Shown here: positions 1-5,689 of the stretch, piece by piece | Position numbering within the stretch: the first letter of the stretch is position 1 | Layout: the number at the start of each line of letters is the position of its first letter | Assembly (NCBI GenBank): GCA_036494675.1 | Contig: DASXOA010000317.1 | Location: forward strand, 1 to 6,707 | Origin: Rugosimonospora sp036494675 | GTDB lineage: Bacteria > Actinomycetota > Actinomycetes > Mycobacteriales > Micromonosporaceae | DNA length: 6,707 bases | Direction: 5' to 3' | Notes under the pieces: generated by a model | Database searches by the model: none | Seen by the model: only the letters and a program-made list of their open reading frames with translations | What the model was told of the DNA's origin: nothing | Program-made: the position numbers and the translations under genes

Positions 1-13
1 CCGGCTCCGGCCG

Positions 14-826
14 TCACGGGCGGCGGGCGATGGCGGCGTAACCCGGGAACTGGTCCGCCCCCGGGTTCAACTCCTGCCCCGGCTCGGGACGCCACAACGG
101 AACCCGGACGATGCCCGGCGGTACCGGCTCCCAACCGTCGAGCAACCCGACGATCTCCTCCCGGCTGCGCATGATGACCTCGTTGTCGGCGCGGGCATAG
201 ACCGCCTGAGCGTCCCGCTGGCCGGCCGGTGGCCTGCCGTCCTCGCTGGCATGCGAGACGGCCACGTAGCTGCCCGGTGCGAGCGCCTCGCGCAACTGCC
301 CGAGAATCCTGCCCGGCCGCTGATCGTCCGGAACGAAGTGCAGCGCGGCCACCAGGAGGACCGCGATCGGGCGCTCCCTGTCCAGCAGGTCGCGGACCAC
401 CGGATCCGCCAGGACCTCCAGCGGCTCACGCAGATCGGCCCGGACGGCGGTCGCGGTCGGGTGATCGATCAGGATCGCGTGGGAGTGCGCCACCGCGATC
501 GGGTCGATGTCGACGTACACGACGCGGGCCGACGCGTTGATCGCACCGGCGATCTCGTGGACGTTCCCGGCGGTCGGGATGCCCGAACCCAGATCGAGGA
601 ACTGGGTCACACCGGCCTCGCCGGCGAGGTACCGGACCGCGCGGCCGAGGAAGGCGCGGTTCTCCCGCAGTACCGACGGCAGTTGCGGCATGGCGGCGAT
701 GGCGCGCTCGGCGACCTCCCGGTCGGCGGCGAAGTTGTGCGAGCCGCCGAGCATGTAGTCGTAGATGCGCGAGGACGCCGGCCGGTCGATGTCGACCTCC
801 GGAGGTGCCCAACTCGGCCGCCGCAA
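14..826 (-). CDS. SAM-dependent methyltransferase, Methyltransf_19 (DUF574) family
   Basis: A 270-residue protein predicted to be a cytoplasmic S-adenosylmethionine-dependent methyltransferase of the actinobacterial Methyltransf_19 (DUF574) family. The family signature SRIYDYMLGGSHNF lies at residues 19-32. The Rossmann SAM-binding motif I, FLDLGSG, is at 76-82, followed by the acidic strand VDID at 105-108 that would hold the SAM ribose. A HFVPDD segment (163-168) sits at the end of the fourth strand. Length is normal for the family, so the gene looks complete. The start is TTG; it is preferred because GGAGGT lies six bases upstream and the translation then begins just ahead of the conserved PxxVDxDRP segment. 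Family members often sit beside XRE-type regulators or DUF397 genes; none is visible here. The methyl acceptor is unknown. A tandem repeat array lies immediately upstream. The family call is secure; the biological role is not. Confidence 0.93.
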   Translation of the reverse strand: MRRPSWAPPEVDIDRPASSRIYDYMLGGSHNFAADREVAERAIAAMPQLPSVLRENRAFLGRAVRYLAGEAGVTQFLDLGSGIPTAGNVHEIAGAINASARVVYVDIDPIAVAHSHAILIDHPTATAVRADLREPLEVLADPVVRDLLDRERPIAVLLVAALHFVPDDQRPGRILGQLREALAPGSYVAVSHASEDGRPPAGQRDAQAVYARADNEVIMRSREEIVGLLDGWEPVPPGIVRVPLWRPEPGQELNPGADQFPGYAAIARRP

Positions 827-832
827 CCCGCC

Positions 833-838
833 ACCTCC
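833..838 (-). promoter_or_regulatory. Ribosome binding site fixing the TTG start of the methyltransferase
   Basis: Read on the minus strand, GGAGGT is followed by six bases and then TTG. This near-perfect Shine-Dalgarno sequence is the main reason to accept the rare TTG start codon, as no ATG or GTG with a comparable site precedes the conserved N-terminus. Confidence 0.7.
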
Positions 839-848
839 GCCTCACCGA

Positions 849-950
849 TGTCAGTGACGGCGATTGTAGATCCGCTGCCAGCGATGGCGATGGTGGGTCC
901 TGTCACTGACGGCAATTCTGGACCCTGTCACTGACGGCGGTGGTGGGTCC
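849..950. repeat. Four tandem copies of a degenerate 25-bp unit
   Basis: Copies lie at 849-873, 876-900, 901-925 and 926-950. The last three are exactly contiguous, and only two bases separate the first from the second. Each copy begins with a variant of TGTCACTGACGGC and ends with a variant of GGTCC; the centre (bases 14-20 of the unit) varies most. Copy 1 has TGTCAGTGACGGC and copies 3 and 4 have TGTCACTGACGGC; copy 2 is the most diverged at its start (TGCCAGCGATGGC). The unit head contains GTCA-N-TGAC, itself an inverted repeat. The array fills most of the gap between the oxidoreductase stop and the methyltransferase ribosome binding site, so it would lie in the methyltransferase promoter or leader. 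It may be a protein-binding array, or the remnant of an insertion sequence end: IS21-type elements carry repeated transposase sites at their ends. No transposase gene is present. Confidence 0.85.
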
Positions 951-971
951 GCCGCCTCACGGGCATCGGCC

Positions 972-1892
972 CTACGGCACCAGCACGATCTTGCCTTGGG
1001 TGTGCCGCTTCTCCAGTTCGTCGTAGGCGGCCCGGACCTGGTCGAGCGGGTAGGTCGCGGCGATCGGCACGTGGATGCGGCCCGAGGCGACCAGCTCGGC
1101 CATCTCCGCCAGGACCTCCGGGCTGGCGGCCGTCGAACTGCCCTCACTCTTGACGCCGTGCGCCTTCGCGGCGTCGAAGGCGATGGTGGTGTTGATCCTG
1201 TCCCGGGCGACGCCGAGTTCGAGCGCGAGTTCGACGTACTGGCTGCCGAACGTGTCGATGAACGCGTCCACGCCGGACGGCGCCTCCTCGCGGATACACC
1301 GAACGAGGTCGTCGCCGTACGAGACCGGCATCACGCCGACGGAGGTCAGCCAGTCGTGATGGGGCTGCGACGCGATGCCGATGACGTCCGCGCCCCTGAC
1401 CCTCAGCAACTGCGCCGCGATCGATCCGACGCCGCCGGCCGCGGACGACACGACGACCGTGTCTCCCGGACCCGCGCCGACCGCCCGCACCGAGGCGTAC
1501 GCGGTGACTCCGACGACGTACAGCGACCCGGCGACCTCCCAGGGCAGGACGGGCGGCTTGCGGATCAGGTGGTCCACCGGAACGTTCACCCGCTCGGCGT
1601 GGCTGGCCCGCCCGTCGGTCCAGCCCAGCACCTCGTCGCCGACCGCGAACGAACCGGCACCGTCGCCGATCTGCTCCACCACGCCGGCCAGGTCGCTGCC
1701 CTCCCCGCTGGGAAACGTCGTCGGGAACATCTCGGCCAGCGCGCCGCGGCGGATGGACGCCTCGCCCGGATTGATGCCGGCCGCCCGGACGGCGACGAGC
1801 ACCTCGCCCGGTCGCGGGGCGGGTACCTCGACGTCGTCGACGTACAGCACGTCGGAACCGCCGTACTCGTCGAACCGGACTGCCCTGGCCAT
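972..1892 (-). CDS. NADP-dependent oxidoreductase, zinc-free MDR (quinone oxidoreductase-like)
   Basis: A 306-residue cytoplasmic medium-chain dehydrogenase/reductase of the quinone oxidoreductase/enoyl reductase type, expected to use NADPH to reduce a quinone or an activated double bond. The GroES-like N-terminal domain (about 1-125) contains AAGINPGEASIRRG (37-50) and GEGSDLAGVV (63-72). The nucleotide-binding domain has the glycine-rich AAGGVGSIAAQLL at 151-163. The chain closes with HTQGKIVLVP (297-306), typical of the family. There is no four-cysteine structural zinc lobe and no catalytic zinc ligand set, which separates it from zinc alcohol dehydrogenases. The ATG start has AGAGGTG about eight bases upstream. 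The gene follows the glycoside hydrolase gene on the same strand, but a hairpin terminator lies between them, so it probably has its own promoter. The physiological substrate cannot be read from sequence. Confidence 0.93.
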   Translation of the reverse strand: MARAVRFDEYGGSDVLYVDDVEVPAPRPGEVLVAVRAAGINPGEASIRRGALAEMFPTTFPSGEGSDLAGVVEQIGDGAGSFAVGDEVLGWTDGRASHAERVNVPVDHLIRKPPVLPWEVAGSLYVVGVTAYASVRAVGAGPGDTVVVSSAAGGVGSIAAQLLRVRGADVIGIASQPHHDWLTSVGVMPVSYGDDLVRCIREEAPSGVDAFIDTFGSQYVELALELGVARDRINTTIAFDAAKAHGVKSEGSSTAASPEVLAEMAELVASGRIHVPIAATYPLDQVRAAYDELEKRHTQGKIVLVP

Positions 1893-1907
1893 CTGCCGTC
1901 ACCTCTG

Positions 1908-1927
1908 TCCCATGGGAGCCGGGTCCC
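1908..1927. promoter_or_regulatory. Overlapping palindromes in the oxidoreductase leader (possible operator)
   Basis: TCCCATGGGA (1908-1917) is a perfect 10-bp palindrome. It overlaps GGGAGCCGGGTCCC (1914-1927), a 14-bp palindrome with one mismatched pair. The pair begins 15 bases upstream of the oxidoreductase ATG, ahead of the ribosome binding site. It could be an operator, but short GC-rich palindromes are common in such genomes, so the regulatory reading is tentative. No clear -10/-35 pair was identified in 1893-1987. Confidence 0.25.
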
Positions 1928-1987
1928 GTCTACGGCATCTCCAGCTAACCACGGAATCGGTCCAGACGCAGACGTATCACCCGGCGG

Positions 1988-2021
1988 CCGCCGCACCCCA
2001 CGCCTTGGAGGGGCGCGGCGG
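1988..2021 (-). terminator. Hairpin terminator of the glycoside hydrolase gene
   Basis: Arms 1988-1999 (CCGCCGCACCCC on the plus strand) and 2010-2021 (GGGGCGCGGCGG) form a 12-bp stem around a 10-base loop. The single imperfect pair is A-C in plus-strand RNA but a G-U wobble in minus-strand RNA, so the structure is best formed by the minus-strand transcript. It starts ten bases after the hydrolase stop codon. No U-tract follows, as is usual in high-GC actinobacteria. Confidence 0.65.
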
Positions 2022-2031
2022 GTCGCGGACG

Positions 2032-3996
2032 TCAGGCGGAGTACACCTCGAACTCGGACACCTGGCCGGCCGGCCAGCCCGTGTTCCCCGTGAAGGTCAG
2101 CCGCAGGTACCGGACGCTGGCCGTGGACGGGAACGTGATGGTGGCCGTGTTCCCGGTCGCCGGGTTGAACGTGTACCCGGCCGAGCCGACCACCGTCGCG
2201 AAGCTGGACCCGTCGACGCTCCCCGAGACCGACAGCGTCTGCGTGCGGGTACCCCAGGCCGAGGGCGGCGGCACCTTCAGCACGACGCGCCTGGCGCCGA
2301 CCGTCGCGCCCAGATCCACCTGAAGCCACTGCGGGAAGGCGTTGTTGGCGCTCTCCCAGTACGTGTTGGGGTCGCCGTCCACCGCGTTGCCGCTGCCGTA
2401 CACCTGGGTGTGGCTGCTCTCCGCGGTCGCCTTGTGCAGCGCCAGGTTCGGGTTGGTCGTGCCCGGGTTGGTGGTCACGCTCACCTGGTTCGAGGCGCCG
2501 GAAGCGTTGCCGGCGGCGTCCTGCGCCGTCACGTCGAACGTGTACGCCGTCGCCGGCGCCAGGCCGCCGACCGTGAGCGCGGTGGCCGCCGTGGTACCCA
2601 CGAGGGTGCTGGTCGAGCCGGCGACGGAGTACACCCGGTACCCCACCACCCCGACGTTGTCGGTGGCGGCGTTCCAGGCCAGCGACGCGGTGGTGTCGGT
2701 GTGTCCGGTCTCGTGGAGGTTGGACGGTGCCGTGGGCGGCTGGGTGTCGCCGCCGGAGACCACCGGCGGGGTGGGCCGGGTGGCGGTCAGCGCGATCTGG
2801 CCCTTGAGCATCCGGCCGCCGTCACCGGTGAGCCTGAGATAGTAGTCGGACGAGCAGGTGGTGCCGTCCTCGTCCAGCGCCAACAGGCCGGAGTTCGCCG
2901 GCACGCCCGAGGAGTGCTCGGCGGTCTTGGCGATCTGGTTGCCCTCGCCGTACTCGTCGAACATGGAGATGTAGATGCCCTGCGCGCCGACCCGCACCAT
3001 GTTGTAGAACTGGCGCCACATGAAGTCGCCGTGCGCCCGCTGCCTGCCCGACACGTCGCCCGGCAGCACACAGGGCTGGTAGTCGATGCCGTGGGCGTTG
3101 CAGTCGGCCTGGTCGGGCACGTTGATGTTCTGGTACACGGAGTCCGAGTCGCCGGCGTTGCCGATCGCGCCGACCATCCACGGGGACAGCATGTTGAACG
3201 CGTGGTACGTGTCGATGAACCCGGGCCGGGAGCCGCCCACGCCGGTGCGCCACTCCCTGGGTACTCCCCCGATCACGTAGCAGCCCTGGCCCTTGAACCA
3301 GTTGACGACGTCCAGGCAGGTCCCGGCGTCCCACGGATGGTTGCCGTCGTTGTACCCGAAGCCCCAGATGCACACGACCGGCTTCCCGTTCTGCCGGGCG
3401 TACGCGGCCGATGCGGTGTGGGCCGACATCTTGCCGGTCCAGTCGGCCTTCATCTCCGACTGCATGTTCGTCCAGCCGGTGGCGTCGTACATGATGTAGA
3501 ACTTGCGCCCGTAGGTCTCCGCCGCGGTCCTGACCCTGGCGGCCATCGCGTCGCGGGTCGGCCCCTCGGAACTGTTGGGATTGAAGCGTTGCAGGGCCGC
3601 CGTGTCACAGCCGTACTGCTGCATCCAGAGGAAGTGGGTGTTGACCGTCTGCTGGTCGTAGGAGGAGAACAGGGTCGCCGGCTGGCCGTTGTTGAGGTTG
3701 GCGTACGCGGTCTGGTAGCCCTTGGCGTACTCCCGCATGTCCGGCCACGCCTTGATCGCGTTGTTGCTCGGCGACGGCGGCTGCGACCAGTTCTGGCTCC
3801 AGTGCCACCAGCCGTTGATCGGGGCACCGTCGCCCGTGCAGGCGAACCACCCCTGGTAGCCCACCGATATCTTGCCGACCACGTCGCCGACCGGACTCGC
3901 GGCCGTCGCGGTCGTGGCGAACTCGGTGGCCGACAGCGCGGCGAGGGTGGTCCCCGCCAGCGCGCCGGTGAGGACCGAGCGGCGTGTGACTCCCAT
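2032..3996 (-). CDS. Secreted GH99/GH71-like glycoside hydrolase with FN3 and F5/8C (CBM32-like) domains
   Basis: A 654-residue exported enzyme. Residues 1-35 form a Tat signal peptide: TRRSVLTG at 4-11, a hydrophobic stretch, then an Ala-rich region ending near TAAS. The catalytic region (about 36-405) opens with GKISVGYQGWF and a tryptophan cluster (GWWHW), as in proteins annotated GH71/GH99-like. Its motif MFDEYGEGNQIA (345-356) parallels the GH99 EWHEGTQIE motif that carries the catalytic glutamates, so E348 and E351 are the likely active-site residues. A fibronectin type III module follows (about 418-509), then an F5/8 type C (discoidin, CBM32-like) module (about 515-654) that probably binds carbohydrate. 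The ATG at 3996 is preferred over the GTG two codons upstream because AGGAG sits five bases before the ATG, while the GTG overlaps that site. Characterised GH99 enzymes cleave alpha-mannosides; the substrate here is unknown. The gene is monocistronic by context, with a terminator downstream and a structured leader upstream. Confidence 0.88.
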   Translation of the reverse strand: MGVTRRSVLTGALAGTTLAALSATEFATTATAASPVGDVVGKISVGYQGWFACTGDGAPINGWWHWSQNWSQPPSPSNNAIKAWPDMREYAKGYQTAYANLNNGQPATLFSSYDQQTVNTHFLWMQQYGCDTAALQRFNPNSSEGPTRDAMAARVRTAAETYGRKFYIMYDATGWTNMQSEMKADWTGKMSAHTASAAYARQNGKPVVCIWGFGYNDGNHPWDAGTCLDVVNWFKGQGCYVIGGVPREWRTGVGGSRPGFIDTYHAFNMLSPWMVGAIGNAGDSDSVYQNINVPDQADCNAHGIDYQPCVLPGDVSGRQRAHGDFMWRQFYNMVRVGAQGIYISMFDEYGEGNQIAKTAEHSSGVPANSGLLALDEDGTTCSSDYYLRLTGDGGRMLKGQIALTATRPTPPVVSGGDTQPPTAPSNLHETGHTDTTASLAWNAATDNVGVVGYRVYSVAGSTSTLVGTTAATALTVGGLAPATAYTFDVTAQDAAGNASGASNQVSVTTNPGTTNPNLALHKATAESSHTQVYGSGNAVDGDPNTYWESANNAFPQWLQVDLGATVGARRVVLKVPPPSAWGTRTQTLSVSGSVDGSSFATVVGSAGYTFNPATGNTATITFPSTASVRYLRLTFTGNTGWPAGQVSEFEVYSA

Positions 3997-4016
3997 GTGC
4001 ACTCCTCTCCACGGGA

Positions 4017-4045
4017 TGCCCGGTCCGCGGGGCGCGGACCGGGCA
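4017..4045 (-). promoter_or_regulatory. Perfect 13-bp inverted repeat in the glycoside hydrolase 5' leader
   Basis: TGCCCGGTCCGCG (4017-4029) and its exact complement CGCGGACCGGGCA (4033-4045) flank a three-base spacer. It lies 20 bases upstream of the hydrolase ATG and just outside its ribosome binding site. In RNA this is a very stable stem-loop, so it could be an attenuator, a 5' mRNA stabiliser or a structure that influences ribosome access. In DNA it could be an operator. No gene reads into it from the plus-strand left side, so an ordinary terminator role is unlikely. The inverted repeat is certain; its function is inferred. Confidence 0.6.
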
Positions 4046-4147
4046 GCCTGGACGGACCCGACCGGGGTGGAGACGCGGACGGGCGGTGGCTTGCTCGATC
4101 GAGGACGATCGCTGCCTCATCTTGCCAGCCGTGAACGGATGCTCGCA

Positions 4148-4194
4148 ATACATCGATAACATGTATGCAATCTCTTGCGGAGAGTCAGCAAGAG
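4148..4194. promoter_or_regulatory. AT-richer upstream region with two inverted repeats (candidate promoter/operators)
   Basis: This patch stands out from the GC-rich surroundings and lies upstream of the minus-strand hydrolase gene. The first inverted repeat is ATACAT (4148-4153) and ATGTAT (4161-4166) around seven bases; allowing one bulged base, the arms extend outward (GCAATACAT against ATGTATGC). The second is CTCTTGC (4172-4178) and GCAAGAG (4188-4194) around nine bases. Such sites suit dimeric regulators of GntR or similar families, and inducible control of secreted hydrolases is common in actinomycetes. On the minus strand TTGCTG (from 4191 downward) with CATACA about 18 bases on is a weak -35/-10 candidate. 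Regulator identity and promoter position are not established. Confidence 0.4.
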
Positions 4195-4427
4195 TAGGCC
4201 TGATCCCTGTCATCGAGCCGACGGCGCTGCACCCGCACCACACCGGCCGCGGGATCGCGACCCGGGCGGCGGCGGCCCTGACCGCCGTGGCGTTCCGCAT
4301 CGGCGCCGAGCGGGTCGAGATCCTGACCGACGTGGCGAACATGCGCGGCGCAGCGATCCCCCGTCGGCTCGGATTCGTCGAGATCCCGCGGCCCGGCTCG
4401 GCCTGGAAGGCGGGAGACGGTACGGGT

Positions 4428-4433
4428 TATGCT
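4428..4433 (+). promoter_or_regulatory. Candidate -10 element for the GrpB gene
   Basis: TATGCT fits the actinobacterial TANNNT -10 pattern and sits 30 bases before the GrpB ATG, giving a leader of about 24 bases. The matching -35 is poor (TGGAAG at 4404-4409, 18-base spacing). It lies inside the tail of the GNAT remnant and would allow GrpB to be transcribed independently. Confidence 0.3.
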
Positions 4434-4452
4434 GTTGGGCTGCCTGCCACCG

Positions 4453-4458
4453 GGAGGA
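4453..4458 (+). promoter_or_regulatory. Ribosome binding site of the GrpB gene
   Basis: GGAGGA is followed by five bases and ATG at 4464. This strong site decides the internal start over the longer frame that opens at 4086. Confidence 0.75.
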
Positions 4459-4463
4459 AGCAC

Positions 4464-5051
4464 ATGACCACGGAGCCCAACCTCGTCGATCGGATCGTCA
4501 GCACCCAGGAGGAGATGGACGCGGCCTTCGTCGACGGCCCGCCGCCACCCGGCCCGATCGTGATCGTCGACTACGACGCGGCCTGGCCCGACCTGTACGC
4601 CCGGGAGGAGCGGCGCATCCGCGACCTGCTCGGCGACTCGGTCGTCGCGATCACCCACGTGGGATCGACGTCGGTACCCGGGCTGGCCGCCAAGCCGATC
4701 ATCGACATCGACCTGGTCGTACCCGACTCCGCCGACGAGGACGCCTACCTGCCCCCGCTCGTCGCCGCCGGGTACCGGCTGACCGTCCGGGAACCGAACT
4801 GGCACGAGCACCGGCTGTTCAAGGGGCCGGACACCAACGTCAACGTCCACGTGTTCTCGCGGGGCTGCCCGGAGATCGTGCGCCACGAGGTGTTCCGCGA
4901 GTGGCTGCGCGCGCACCCGGAGGACCGGGACCGGTACGCCGCGGTGAAGCGCGGGCTCGCCGGCGGCCTCGACGACATCCGCGCGTACACGGAAGCGAAG
5001 AACGAGATCATCGACGACATCTACCGGCGGGCGTTCGCGGCCCGCGGCTGA
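4464..5051 (+). CDS. GrpB family protein (UPF0157, nucleotidyltransferase fold)
   Basis: A 195-residue cytoplasmic protein of the GrpB/UPF0157 family, which adopts the polymerase-beta-like nucleotidyltransferase fold; its reaction is not known. The hallmark HVGSTSVPGLAAKPIIDIDL occupies 65-84: the GS turn and the acidic pair D81 and D83 match the metal-binding pattern of that fold. Downstream, WHEHRLFKG (113-121) and NVNVHVF (125-131) supply the third strand region, and YTEAKNEII (175-183) is the conserved C-terminal helix. Length is typical of standalone family members. The ATG start is set by GGAGGA five bases upstream, although the open frame continues upstream through a GNAT remnant. This is the only clear intact plus-strand gene here, and it converges on a minus-strand acetyltransferase with a hairpin between them. 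In mycobacteria a related domain is fused to dephospho-CoA kinase; no CoA-pathway gene is near. Confidence 0.92.
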   Translation: MTTEPNLVDRIVSTQEEMDAAFVDGPPPPGPIVIVDYDAAWPDLYAREERRIRDLLGDSVVAITHVGSTSVPGLAAKPIIDIDLVVPDSADEDAYLPPLVAAGYRLTVREPNWHEHRLFKGPDTNVNVHVFSRGCPEIVRHEVFREWLRAHPEDRDRYAAVKRGLAGGLDDIRAYTEAKNEIIDDIYRRAFAARG

Positions 5052-5061
5052 CGCGAGTTCC

Positions 5062-5086
5062 CCCGCGCCGGGTGTACCGGCGCGGG
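5062..5086. terminator. Bidirectional hairpin between convergent genes
   Basis: CCCGCGCCGG (5062-5071) and CCGGCGCGGG (5077-5086) form a perfect 10-bp stem with the five-base loop GTGTA. It starts ten bases after the GrpB stop and lies 49 bases beyond the end of the convergent acetyltransferase gene. Both strands can form it, so it probably ends transcription in both directions. There is no strong U-tract. Confidence 0.7.
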
Positions 5087-5135
5087 TCTACTCGTTCGCG
5101 AACGGCGGCCTCGCGTCGATGTGCCAGCGTGCCGG

Positions 5136-5651
5136 CTACCCGTCCGCGCGCAGCGCCTTGCGGAACACGACCTCGTGCGGGGTGTAGCCCATGCGGTGCT
5201 CGTAGAACGGCATCGAGGTCGGATTGTGAGCGTTGCTCTCCAAGGTGATCACCTCGGCGCCCTGCTCGACCGCCCACCGCTCGGCCGCCGCCATCAACGC
5301 GGTACCGACCCCCGACCGCCGGTGCGGCTCTGCCACGCTGAGCGCGTCGATGTGCACCCGGCGACGCCGGAAGTCGCTCTGCACCTGCCGGGCGGCCTGC
5401 GGGTGCGGCTCGTGCAGCCGCGCGGTCAGCTCACCGGCGATGTCGCCGTCCACGTCCGCGACCAGAGAGAGCACGGTGGGATCGGCGACGATCCTCCGGT
5501 ACAGGTCGGCGAACCACTCGACGAGCCCGTCGGGATCCGGCTCCTGAGCGGTGTCCGGGTCGAGGCCGGCGAAGAACCTGCCGCTGTCGATCCACAACCG
5601 GGCCAGACCGGCGGCGTCTTCGACGACCGCCGGGCGCAGGACGACTGACAT
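5136..5651 (-). CDS. GNAT family N-acetyltransferase
   Basis: A 171-residue cytoplasmic acetyltransferase of the GNAT fold, expected to move an acetyl group from acetyl-CoA to an amine on an unknown substrate. It begins with the characteristic VVLRPAVVEDAAGLARLW (3-20). The acetyl-CoA pyrophosphate-binding loop RRSGVGTAL is at 111-119, preceded by the strand VHIDALSVAEPH (99-110). The closing part, NPTSMPFYEHRMGY (143-156), is the usual motif B with the FYE...GY pattern. The ATG at 5651 is chosen because the GNAT fold starts at once there. A TTG 19 codons upstream would add residues without homology and also lacks a good ribosome binding site. No Shine-Dalgarno sequence precedes the ATG, but a -10-like GATACT lies seven bases before it, so the mRNA may be leaderless. 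It follows the dehydrogenase gene by 81 bases on the same strand and could be partly co-transcribed. Confidence 0.9.
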   Translation of the reverse strand: MSVVLRPAVVEDAAGLARLWIDSGRFFAGLDPDTAQEPDPDGLVEWFADLYRRIVADPTVLSLVADVDGDIAGELTARLHEPHPQAARQVQSDFRRRRVHIDALSVAEPHRRSGVGTALMAAAERWAVEQGAEVITLESNAHNPTSMPFYEHRMGYTPHEVVFRKALRADG

Positions 5652-5658
5652 GGCCGCC

Positions 5659-5689
5659 AGTATCGCCCGAACCGGCGCGGCGCGGCCAA
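5659..5689 (-). promoter_or_regulatory. Candidate promoter for a leaderless GNAT transcript
   Basis: On the minus strand GATACT (5659-5664) ends seven bases before the ATG, and TTGGCC (5684-5689) lies 19 bases further upstream. Transcription would start at or next to the ATG, which fits the absence of a ribosome binding site. The spacing is a little long and the hexamers are imperfect. Confidence 0.3.

Larger units (their letters stand above)
4200..4463 (+). pseudogene. GNAT acetyltransferase remnant (C-terminal half), in frame with grpB-like gene
   Basis: The frame encodes an acetyl-CoA-binding GNAT motif A, HPHHTGRGIATRAAAAL (from 4230), then an RVEILTDVANMRGAAIPRRLGF segment (about 4311-4376), which is motif B of ribosomal-protein-type GNAT enzymes. 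This is only the second half of a GNAT domain; the first 80 or so residues are missing. Upstream, the frame runs through AT-richer sequence that does not look like actinobacterial coding DNA. The stretch VGLIPVIEPTAL just before HPHH resembles the preceding GNAT strand but lacks the usual EIGYW-type residues, suggesting an internal deletion. There is no stop before the GrpB ATG, so the frame reads continuously into it. No good ribosome binding site serves this fragment. It is best called a decayed remnant; a translated GNAT-GrpB fusion is the less likely alternative. Confidence 0.65.

Noticed and set aside
251..934. A plus-strand open frame opposite the methyltransferase
   Set aside because: It covers the minus-strand methyltransferase and runs through the repeat array; no domain and no convincing ribosome binding site.
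849..950. CRISPR array
   Set aside because: The units are contiguous and diverged, with no unique spacers between identical repeats and no cas genes nearby.
935..954. Short hairpin CGGCGG/CCGCCG as terminator of the oxidoreductase gene
   Set aside because: Only six base pairs with an eight-base loop and overlapping the last repeat copy; too weak to call.
996..2093. A long plus-strand open frame opposite the oxidoreductase
   Set aside because: Low-complexity product without a domain; the minus-strand MDR enzyme with intact motifs explains this DNA.
4095..4111. TCGATCGA and CGATCG palindromes as an operator
   Set aside because: These short palindromes are frequent in such genomes and have no second matching arm or spacing rule.
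1375..4134. A 919-codon plus-strand open frame across the oxidoreductase and hydrolase genes
   Set aside because: It is the shadow of two well-supported minus-strand genes. Its product is Arg/Gly/Val-rich with no recognisable domain, as expected from antisense reading of high-GC codons.
4086..5051. Annotating the whole 321-codon frame as one bifunctional acetyltransferase-GrpB protein
   Set aside because: The GNAT part is only half a domain, its upstream portion looks non-coding, and a strong ribosome binding site marks the internal GrpB start.
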